The position numbers and the translations under genes were made by a program. A stretch of 5,023 bases of DNA from Patescibacteria group bacterium UBA6102. Its GTDB lineage: Bacteria > Patescibacteriota > Minisyncoccia > Minisyncoccales > UBA5738. Every line of letters begins with the position of its first letter. Position 1 is the stretch's first letter. Location of the stretch: NCBI GenBank assembly GCA_002423555.1, contig DIWQ01000005.1, positions 1,060 to 6,082 on the forward strand, written 5' to 3'. This document shows positions 1 through 5,023 of this stretch, piece by piece. The notes under the pieces are model-generated. The model did no database searches. It was given only the letters and a program-made list of their open reading frames with translations, and was not told where the DNA came from.

Positions 1-1443
1 GACGAAATTGAAAAGATTGAGCGCGACACGATCGTGGGCTACAAGCAAACTTCGCCGCGGGACGATTTTTTTGCCGGGCATTTCGTTGATTTTCCGATCA
101 TGCCGGGAGTTTTGGTGGTGGAGGGCATCGCGCAAACCGGCACCTTGCTGTTGCGCGAAAAGATTGGCAAAGACCACAAAAACAAACACCTTTTGGCCTA
201 TCAAGTCCGCGGGGCGCAATTTTTGGCGCCGATTCTGCCCGGAGACAGAATCAAATACCGGGTCCAGCTGTTGGGATTTTACGACGGAAAAATCGCCAAT
301 TTCACCGGCGAAGCGTCGGTGGGCGGCGCGTTGAAATGCGAAGTCCGGTTTTCGGTGGCGGTGATGGATAAATCCGAAATGAAAGAAAAATTTTTGAAAC
401 CGGCGACGGCGGCAACGGCGGCGGCGCGCAAAGAGTATTTTTCATTGCCGCCGCTTGTGATTGGCGGCAAAACCGCCAAGTATCCCATCATCCAGGGTGG
501 AATGGCGGTGCGCGTGTCTTTGCACAACCTGGCCGGCAATGTTGCCAAAAACGGCGGCGTGGGAATTGTGGCGATCTCGGGAATGATGGGCGGCGAAGAA
601 GTCAAAAGCGAAATCCGCCAAGCCCGCGCGATTGCCGGACCGGACGGGGTGATCGGCGTCAACATTATGGGGGTGATCGGCCGGTTTGAAGAATTGCTTA
701 CCGCGGCGTTGGAAGAAGGGGTTGATTTGGTGGTTCAGGGCGCGGGGTTCCGCCTGGACACTTTTGAAATGGCGAAAAAATACAATACGCCGATGTTTTC
801 CATTACTTCTTCGGTCAAGGTCGCGCAAAAAGCCAAGGACGCCGGTGCCACGGCGATTGTGGTTGAGGGCGCGGACGCCGGCGGTCATCTGGGGTTTCCC
901 CACAACAAGCCGTTCCGCAAAACAATTGACATTCTCAAAGAAATCAAAGAGTCCGGCATTAACCTGCCGCTGATCGCTGCGGGCGGGATATTTACCGGCG
1001 CGGATATCGTTGAAATGTTGCGCGCCGGCGCGGCGGGGGTGCAAATGGCGACGCGTTTTGTTTCCACCGAAGAATGCGACGCCAATATCAAGTTCAAGCA
1101 AGCGCACATCAACGCCGCCAAAGAGGATGTGGTGATCATCGGTTCGCCCGTGGGACTGCCCGGGCGGGCGGTGCGCACGCCGTTCGTGGACAAAGTGGTG
1201 GCCGGTACCGCGCCCAAGGCGCTTCCCGAGGAGTGCAAGGGATGTATTGGGCCGGTGTGTGACAAAAGTTATTGCATTTTAAAGGCCTTGGAAGCGGCGC
1301 GCCGGGGCGATCTGGACAACGGACTGGTGTTCGCGGGGGCGAATGTGTGGCGGGTCAAAGAAATCACCACGGTCAAGAAGCTGATTGAAGAACTGGTCGA
1401 TGAGGCCAATGGTATTTTGGGTAAAGAACCATTAACCATTTGA
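1..1443 (+). CDS. FabZ-FabK fusion: 3-hydroxyacyl-ACP dehydratase domain joined to a FMN-dependent enoyl reductase-like domain (5' partial)
   Basis: The frame is open from base 1 to a TGA at 1441-1443 (480 visible residues). Residues 1-131 are a FabZ hot-dog dehydratase: GHFVDFPIMPG carries the catalytic His (H27), and E41 in VVEGIAQTG is the catalytic Glu, with the same 14-residue spacing as in known FabZ. An Ala/Thr-rich linker (134-142) leads into a FabK/nitronate-monooxygenase-type TIM barrel (about 150-475) with YPIIQGGMA (161-169), GVNIMG, VEGADAGGHLG (H296 at the FabK catalytic His position), the phosphate-binding AAGGI segment and GVQMATRF. The protein would dehydrate 3-hydroxyacyl-ACP and then reduce the enoyl product, both in the cytosol. 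The C-terminal part (GLVFAGANVWRVKEI) resembles the clostridial flavin-oxidoreductase branch of the family more than classical FabK, so another flavin-dependent oxidoreductase role is possible. Four cysteines lie at 412, 415, 420 and 425. The GTG at 34 is not the start: FabZ homology continues upstream to base 1, so the true start lies outside the window. Confidence 0.9.
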   Translation, partial: DEIEKIERDTIVGYKQTSPRDDFFAGHFVDFPIMPGVLVVEGIAQTGTLLLREKIGKDHKNKHLLAYQVRGAQFLAPILPGDRIKYRVQLLGFYDGKIANFTGEASVGGALKCEVRFSVAVMDKSEMKEKFLKPATAATAAARKEYFSLPPLVIGGKTAKYPIIQGGMAVRVSLHNLAGNVAKNGGVGIVAISGMMGGEEVKSEIRQARAIAGPDGVIGVNIMGVIGRFEELLTAALEEGVDLVVQGAGFRLDTFEMAKKYNTPMFSITSSVKVAQKAKDAGATAIVVEGADAGGHLGFPHNKPFRKTIDILKEIKESGINLPLIAAGGIFTGADIVEMLRAGAAGVQMATRFVSTEECDANIKFKQAHINAAKEDVVIIGSPVGLPGRAVRTPFVDKVVAGTAPKALPEECKGCIGPVCDKSYCILKALEAARRGDLDNGLVFAGANVWRVKEITTVKKLIEELVDEANGILGKEPLTI

Positions 1444-1444
1444 A

Positions 1445-1590
1445 ATGGAATGACCAATTTCCAATATCCAATTTCTGCGCCAGTGGCGCACCCGCCTCTG
1501 GCGGGCAATAAATGACCAAATGACAAAATGTCCAATTTTTAAATTATGGCATTCTGAAATTTATTGGTCATTGGAAATTGGAAATTTGGG
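1445..1590. repeat. AT-rich degenerate inverted-repeat spacer with central hairpins
   Basis: This spacer lies between the fusion gene and the stand-alone fabK and holds no convincing reading frame. It is built from permuted copies of a few words. CCAATTTCCAAT at 1454-1465 is matched by its exact reverse complement at 1570-1581. ATGACCAAT at 1450-1458 is matched inversely at 1563-1571. ATGACCAA recurs directly at 1450-1457 and 1512-1519. The outer arms therefore form an imperfect inverted repeat around two GC-rich hairpins. I infer a short non-autonomous repeat element or a family of intergenic repeats; no target-site duplication is evident. Confidence 0.6.
1476..1505. repeat. Two abutting perfect hairpins
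   Basis: TGCGCC-AGT-GGCGCA (1476-1490) is followed without a gap by CCCGCC-TCT-GGCGGG (1491-1505). Each has a perfect 6-bp GC-rich stem and a 3-base loop. They stand out against the surrounding AT-rich spacer. No T-run follows on either strand, so neither looks like a canonical intrinsic terminator. They could attenuate transcription, stabilise the mRNA 3' end, or be the core of a mobile repeat. Confidence 0.75.
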
Positions 1591-1604
1591 AATTATTAGC
1601 AAAC

Positions 1605-2546
1605 ATGTTTCAAAACAATAAACTCACCAAACTTTTGAATATCAAGTATCCCGTCATTCAGGGCGGGATGGCCGGAGTTTCGGAAGCGGTGCTGGCCGCG
1701 GCGGTTTCCAATGCCGGGGGAATCGGCGTGATCGGTTCGGGCTTCGCGTCTTCGGAATGGCTGGCCGAAGAGATCAAGAAAACCAAAGCGCTCACCGACA
1801 AGCCTTTCGGAGTCAATCTGTTGATGCAAAATCCCAATGCCGCCAAACTGATGGAAGTGATCGTGAGAGAGAAGCCGGCGGCGGTGTGGACCGGCGGCGG
1901 CAATCCGGTGCCGGTGATGCCCTATTTAAAGGGAGCGGGCGTGAAAGTGATCCCGGTGGTTCCTTACGCGCGTCTGGCGGTGAAAATGGAACAGGCCGGC
2001 GCCGACGCGGTGGTGGTGGAGGGGCTGGAATCGGGAGGGCACATCGGGGAGAGCACCACGATATGTTTGGTGCCGCAGGCGGCCGCGGCGGTGAAAAACA
2101 TTCCGGTGATCGCCGCAGGCGGCATTTGCGACGGGCGCGCGATGGCGGCGGCGCTGGTTTTGGGCGCCTCCGGCGTGCAGATCGGCACGCGGTTTTTGGC
2201 CGCGGCCGAGTGCCAAATACACGAAAGCTACAAACAGGCGGTGATCAAGGCGACCGATGAAGACATTGCGGTGGTGGCGCGTTTCACCGGCCATCCGGTG
2301 CGGATGATCAAAAACAAATTTGTGGAATCGGTGCGCAAAATTGAAGCGAAAAATCCGTTTCCCGAAGAGATCAAGTCCGAGCGTTTCGCCGGCAACAAAG
2401 GCGGCGCCAACGCCGATTTGTCGGCGTTGCTGTGTGGCACCTGCGCGGGAAGCGTCAAAGAAATCAAAACTTGCCAGGAAATTATTGATGAGATTGTCGG
2501 CGCCGCCAAGGAAATTTTGGACAATGCCGCGGCGCTGATGCAATAA
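1605..2546 (+). CDS. fabK: Enoyl-ACP reductase II, FMN-dependent (FabK type)
   Basis: This 313-residue protein has the usual FabK length and motif order. It has YPVIQGGMAG (15-24) at the start of the FMN-binding barrel, SNAGGIGVIG (35-44), KPFGVNLL, VIPVVP, VEGLESGGHIG with H146 at the catalytic His position, IPVIAAGGICDGRAMAAAL for FMN phosphate binding, and GVQIGTRFLAA. The enzyme reduces trans-2-enoyl-ACP to acyl-ACP with NAD(P)H through FMN, the last step of each elongation cycle. The ATG at 1605 is chosen because FabK proteins begin about 15-20 residues before the IQGGM motif; an in-frame TTG at 1578 would add nine residues encoded by repeat sequence. No strong Shine-Dalgarno site precedes it. 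The tail carries three cysteines (C277, C280, C290). It is a distant paralogue of the reductase domain of the preceding gene. It ends 2 bases before the next gene, indicating cotranscription. A related flavin oxidoreductase is the main alternative. Confidence 0.9.
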   Translation: MFQNNKLTKLLNIKYPVIQGGMAGVSEAVLAAAVSNAGGIGVIGSGFASSEWLAEEIKKTKALTDKPFGVNLLMQNPNAAKLMEVIVREKPAAVWTGGGNPVPVMPYLKGAGVKVIPVVPYARLAVKMEQAGADAVVVEGLESGGHIGESTTICLVPQAAAAVKNIPVIAAGGICDGRAMAAALVLGASGVQIGTRFLAAAECQIHESYKQAVIKATDEDIAVVARFTGHPVRMIKNKFVESVRKIEAKNPFPEEIKSERFAGNKGGANADLSALLCGTCAGSVKEIKTCQEIIDEIVGAAKEILDNAAALMQ

Positions 2547-2548
2547 CG

Positions 2549-3211
2549 ATGAAACGCCCGGTATCATTTGTTTGTTGGGTGCTGATGGGCTGGTTCTTCA
2601 GACTGTTTTTGGTCAAAGAGATCCGCGGCAAGGAAAATTTTTCCAAAAAAAAGAATTATATTCTGGCGTCAAACCATGTGAGCCATTTGGATTGGCTGAT
2701 CGGCTGTTATCTGTGCGTGCCGCGCAAATACACTTTTATCGGGCAGGTGGACAAAATCGGGGGGATTGCCGGCGCGTTGCGTGATCTGATGTACTGGACG
2801 GGGGAAACGATCCGCGTTGACCGCAATGATTCCTCCTCGCGCGCCCGTGCCGCCGCCAAAGCGGTTGAATTCGTCAAAAAAGGCTATAATTTGTTTATGT
2901 TTCCCGAGGGAACGCGGTCGCGCGACGGCCAGCTGAAAACTTTCAAGCGGGGCGTGGGCAAAATTTATCTGCAAACCGGCGCGCCGATCCTGCCGGTGGC
3001 GATGGTCGGCACCTATGAAATGATGCCGCCGGGGAAAAAAATGAAATTGAACCGTTCGGCCAGAATTATCATCGGCAAACCGCGGGAATTTCCCAAAGAG
3101 CTGGCGGCGGCGAAAAATATGGAGCCCGGGTCCGAAGCGTATTTGCGCCTTTGCGAGACCGTTGCCCAAAGCGTGGAAGGCGAAGTCCGCCGCCTCGCCA
3201 GCCAAATTTAA
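2549..3211 (+). CDS. plsC: PlsC-type 1-acylglycerol-3-phosphate acyltransferase (first paralogue)
   Basis: This 220-residue acyltransferase has all four family motifs. They are the HX4D catalytic pair in NHVSHLDW (H43, D48), motif II in ETIRVDR (86-92), a canonical FPEGTRS (118-124), which in the family contacts the glycerol-phosphate substrate, and APILPVAMVGT (145-155). It probably transfers an acyl group from acyl-ACP or acyl-CoA to lysophosphatidic acid, giving phosphatidic acid at the inner membrane face. Residues 5-22 are hydrophobic and could form a membrane-inserted or interfacial helix. The ATG at 2549 lies 2 bases after the fabK stop and has no clear ribosome site, so translational coupling is likely. 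The stop is TAA; the next in-frame codons, AAT TGA, match the end of the second paralogue. The exact acyl acceptor cannot be read from the sequence. Confidence 0.9.
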   Translation: MKRPVSFVCWVLMGWFFRLFLVKEIRGKENFSKKKNYILASNHVSHLDWLIGCYLCVPRKYTFIGQVDKIGGIAGALRDLMYWTGETIRVDRNDSSSRARAAAKAVEFVKKGYNLFMFPEGTRSRDGQLKTFKRGVGKIYLQTGAPILPVAMVGTYEMMPPGKKMKLNRSARIIIGKPREFPKELAAAKNMEPGSEAYLRLCETVAQSVEGEVRRLASQI

Positions 3212-3243
3212 AATTGAGATCTAAAAAGTAAAAACGACAATCT

Positions 3244-3413
3244 AAAATTAAAAACCGAAAAATTCCAATAATTTCTTTAAATTACGAAACGCTTTGTATT
3301 TTCAGAGGGTCTAACCCTCTGAGTCAGAGGGTTAGACCCTCTGAAAATCATTTAAATTTAACGGTTTCGTAATTCAAAGTAATTTAAAACTTTTAACTTT
3401 CGTTTTTAATTTT
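3244..3413. repeat. AT-rich imperfect inverted repeat enclosing a palindrome
   Basis: This fills most of the 227-base gap between the two acyltransferase genes, which has no credible coding frame. AATTACGAAAC at 3280-3290 is matched exactly in reverse complement at 3364-3374. The match extends outward with mismatches (3271-3279 against 3375-3383). AAAATTAAAAAC-CGAAA at 3244-3260 pairs with 3398-3413 apart from one extra C. Weaker similarity may reach the end of the first plsC on one side and the bases just before the second plsC on the other. The symmetry centre coincides closely with the central palindrome. It resembles a MITE-like or other non-autonomous element in layout, but no flanking duplication is identified. 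Confidence 0.65.
3298..3348. repeat. Perfect 51-base nested palindrome
   Basis: Bases 3298-3322 are the exact reverse complement of 3324-3348 about a single central G at 3323. Each half is also a hairpin: TCAGAGGGT (3302-3310), loop CTA, ACCCTCTGA (3314-3322); then TCAGAGGGT (3324-3332), loop TAG, ACCCTCTGA (3336-3344). The 9-base word thus occurs four times in alternating orientation. The strand can fold as one long stem or two short ones, and duplex DNA could extrude a cruciform. The stem is flanked by TTTT on the left and AAAA on the right, the opposite of a typical bidirectional terminator. Confidence 0.9.
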
Positions 3414-3438
3414 TCATTCTTAGTTTTTAAATTGAAAC

Positions 3439-4107
3439 ATGAATTCTTTTGTCGCGACAATTTCAAAAATGATATTGGGCAAACCGATTGAAAAATGGAT
3501 GATCAAAGAGATCTCCGGGCGGGAGAACATTCCGAAAGGCGGTTTCATTTTGGTTTCCAACCATCTGAGCCATGCCGACTGGTTCGTGAGCGGTTATCTT
3601 TGCGCGCCCAAAAAATTTGTTTTCATCGGGCAGACCGATCAATACAACACCGGCGTCAATGCCATTTGGCGGCGGTTGATTTACTGGTGGGCCAGCACCA
3701 TTCCGATTGACCGCAAAAGCGACGAATCAAAAAAGCGGGCGATTGCCAAGGCGGTGGCGATGATTGAAGGCGGCTACCGGCTGATCGTTTATCCCGAGGG
3801 CGGGCGCGCTTATGACGGCGTGATGCGCCGGTTTAAGCCCGGCGCGGCGATGTTGCATTTGGAAAGCGGCGCGCCGATCCTGCCGGCGGCGTTTTTGGGC
3901 ACGCGCGAGATATTGCCGCCGCACGGGAAGATAAAGATCAAAAAGATCGTCCGCGTCAATGTCGGCCAGCCGCTGGATTTTCCCAAAGAACGCGAAATCG
4001 CCGCCAAATTGGACAAGCATTCCCAAGCCTACCACGGGCTTTGCGCCGATGTGTCAAAAAAAATTGAAGATGAGGTGCGCCGCCTTGCCGCCCAGATTAA
4101 AAATTGA
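3439..4107 (+). CDS. PlsC-family acyltransferase, second paralogue with altered motif III
   Basis: This 222-residue protein closely resembles the preceding acyltransferase along its whole length, including shared SGYLCAPKKFVFIGQTDQ-like and EVRRLAAQI segments. The catalytic HX4D is intact in NHLSHADW (H42, D47). STIPIDR (86-92) is motif II and APILPAAFLGT (145-155) is motif IV. Motif III reads YPEGGRA (118-124) instead of FPEGTRS: the Glu-Gly and Arg remain, but Thr becomes Gly and Ser becomes Ala. The N-terminus is less hydrophobic than in the first copy. It is expected to acylate a glycerol-phosphate or lysophospholipid at the membrane, perhaps with a different acceptor or chain preference (inference). 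The ATG at 3439 is the first in-frame start, directly after the repeat element, with no Shine-Dalgarno site. The TGA stop is 5 bases before the carboxylase start, so these two genes are probably cotranscribed. Confidence 0.87.
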   Translation: MNSFVATISKMILGKPIEKWMIKEISGRENIPKGGFILVSNHLSHADWFVSGYLCAPKKFVFIGQTDQYNTGVNAIWRRLIYWWASTIPIDRKSDESKKRAIAKAVAMIEGGYRLIVYPEGGRAYDGVMRRFKPGAAMLHLESGAPILPAAFLGTREILPPHGKIKIKKIVRVNVGQPLDFPKEREIAAKLDKHSQAYHGLCADVSKKIEDEVRRLAAQIKN

Positions 4108-4112
4108 GACTT

Positions 4113-5023
4113 ATGCCGCAGATCAAAAAGATATTGATTGCCAACCGGGGAGAGATCGCCCTGCGGATCATCCGCACTTGCCGCGAGATGGGCATCGGAA
4201 CCGTGGCGTTGTGCCCGCGCCCGGGAATGGAAAAAAACTTTTTGGAAACGTCCCTTGCCGACGAGTTTTATTATTTGGAAAAGGACGGGCCGGCGGGTTA
4301 TCTGGACAAAGAAAAAATCATCGCCCTCGCCAAGGGGGCGAAAGTTGACGCGATTCATCCGGGCTACGGTTTTTTGGCCGAGAATTGGCGGTTTTCTTTG
4401 ATGTGCGAAAAAAGCCGGATTAAATTCATCGGACCGGGTTGGCGGACATTGCGCGCGTTTGAAGACAAGATTGAGGCCAAGAAAATTGCCAGAAAGATTG
4501 GCGCGCCCACGGTGCCGGCGTCGGACAATTCCATCAAAAACAAAAAAGACTTGATCAAGTGGGCGCAAAGGATAAAACCGCCGTTCATCATCAAAGCCCA
4601 GCGCGGCGGCGGCGGAATGGGCATTCGCGTGGTCAACGGACAGATGAACTATGAAGAAATGATGATGTTGTCTTTGGGCGCTCAGCGGCAGATGGCGGGC
4701 GCGTTTGACGATGTTGATTTCTTTTTGGAAAAATATCTGCCGCGGGTAAAGCACATTGAATTCCAGATTTTGGGCGACGGCAAAAAGGCGGTGCATTTGG
4801 GGGAGCGCGAATGTTCCATCCAGCGTCGCTTCCAAAAGCTGGTGGAAGAATCGCCCTCTTCGGCACTGGACGCCGATTTGCGCGCCAAAATGGGCGCGTG
4901 GGCGGTTAAGATCGCCGAGCATCTGCGCTATGAGGGCGCCGCGACCGTGGAGTTTTTGCTGGATGACGACAAAAATTTCTATTTTATGGAAGTCAATCCC
5001 CGCATTCAGGTGGAGCATCCGGT
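4113..5023 (+). CDS. accC: Biotin carboxylase subunit or domain of an acyl-CoA carboxylase (3' partial)
   Basis: The frame is open from the ATG at 4113 to the window edge (303 residues). It starts with the biotin carboxylase signature KKILIANRGEIALRIIR (5-21), then AIHPGYGFLAEN (80-91), FIGP (105-108), the glycine-rich ATP lid KAQRGGGGMG (161-170), LEKYL (205-209), KHIEFQ (213-218, H214), GERECSIQRRFQK (230-242), E280 in TVEFLL, and MEVNPRIQVEHP (292-303), which contains the metal and bicarbonate-site Glu, Asn and Arg. It would carboxylate biotin on a carrier protein with ATP and bicarbonate, the first half of malonyl-CoA formation. Two points diverge: the usual ADxxxxHVxxADE stretch is replaced by a shorter variant around 36-51, and the His of RRHQK is Phe (F240). 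It begins 5 bases after the acyltransferase stop. Because the C-terminus is missing, a longer carboxylase fused to a biotin carrier domain, or the N-terminus of a pyruvate carboxylase, cannot be excluded. Confidence 0.9.
   Translation, partial: MPQIKKILIANRGEIALRIIRTCREMGIGTVALCPRPGMEKNFLETSLADEFYYLEKDGPAGYLDKEKIIALAKGAKVDAIHPGYGFLAENWRFSLMCEKSRIKFIGPGWRTLRAFEDKIEAKKIARKIGAPTVPASDNSIKNKKDLIKWAQRIKPPFIIKAQRGGGGMGIRVVNGQMNYEEMMMLSLGAQRQMAGAFDDVDFFLEKYLPRVKHIEFQILGDGKKAVHLGERECSIQRRFQKLVEESPSSALDADLRAKMGAWAVKIAEHLRYEGAATVEFLLDDDKNFYFMEVNPRIQVEHP

Noticed and set aside
34..36. GTG as the start codon of the first gene
   Set aside because: The frame stays open to base 1 and the residues before the GTG fit the FabZ strand preceding the active-site helix, so the gene is truncated by the window edge.
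442..1107. Minus-strand open frame (221 codons) opposite the fusion gene
   Set aside because: It is fully covered by the conserved flavin domain on the plus strand and has no family motifs.
1578..1580. TTG as an upstream start for fabK
   Set aside because: The nine added residues would be encoded by the intergenic repeat word, and the ATG at 1605 gives the expected N-terminal length.
1926..2567. Minus-strand open frame (213 codons) opposite fabK
   Set aside because: The plus-strand frame encodes an intact FabK with all motifs; the antisense translation is His/Arg-rich and unrecognisable.
3298..3348. CRISPR repeat unit
   Set aside because: The 9-base words are adjacent and alternate in orientation, with no unique spacers of regular length and no cas gene in view.
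3298..3360. Intrinsic transcription terminator at the palindrome
   Set aside because: The stem is strong, but no T-run follows it on either strand; the flanks are TTTT before and AAAA after, the reverse of the terminator pattern.
3361..3438. Promoter for the second plsC in the AT-rich stretch
   Set aside because: Many AT-rich hexamers occur, but none forms a convincing -35/-10 pair with proper spacing; composition alone is not enough.
4029..5018. Long minus-strand open frame (329 codons) opposite the second plsC and accC
   Set aside because: It lies antisense to clear biotin carboxylase coding sequence, its translation has no recognisable domain, and its codons mirror the plus-strand gene. 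It is a shadow frame.

Overview
The window is a five-gene, all plus-strand segment of a bacterial fatty-acid and phospholipid synthesis cluster. In order it holds: (1) a dehydratase-enoyl reductase fusion (FabZ-like domain joined to a FabK/nitronate-monooxygenase-like flavin domain), cut off at its N-terminus by the window edge; (2) a stand-alone FabK-type enoyl-ACP reductase; (3) and (4) two tandem paralogous PlsC-type acyltransferases; (5) the biotin carboxylase subunit or domain of an acyl-CoA carboxylase, cut off by the right edge. Read as a pathway, the carboxylase would supply malonyl-CoA, FabZ and FabK would complete each elongation cycle (dehydration, then enoyl reduction), and the PlsC enzymes would move finished acyl chains onto glycerol-phosphate backbones.

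Two gene junctions are tight (2 and 5 bases), as in an operon. The other two are long (161 and 227 bases), and both are filled by AT-rich, degenerate inverted-repeat sequence built around compact GC-rich hairpins. The second contains a perfect 51-base palindrome whose two halves are themselves hairpins. These look like small non-coding repeat elements inserted into, or maintained within, an otherwise compact operon.

The organism cannot be named from this sequence. The coding regions are moderately GC-rich, with many AAA lysine codons and GCG/GCC alanine codons; spacers are strongly AT-rich; TGA and TAA both act as stops (standard code). None of the four visible starts has a strong Shine-Dalgarno site. 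Spacers made of permuted words such as ATGACCAA and CCAATTTCC recall, from general knowledge, genomes of uncultivated candidate phyla (Patescibacteria and similar groups). This is a low-confidence inference. Using FabK rather than FabI for enoyl reduction is directly supported.

The most unusual items are the FabZ-FabK fusion with a four-cysteine cluster, the second PlsC with an altered glycerol-phosphate-site motif, and the nested palindrome. No RNA genes, CRISPR arrays, transposase genes or minus-strand genes are supported.
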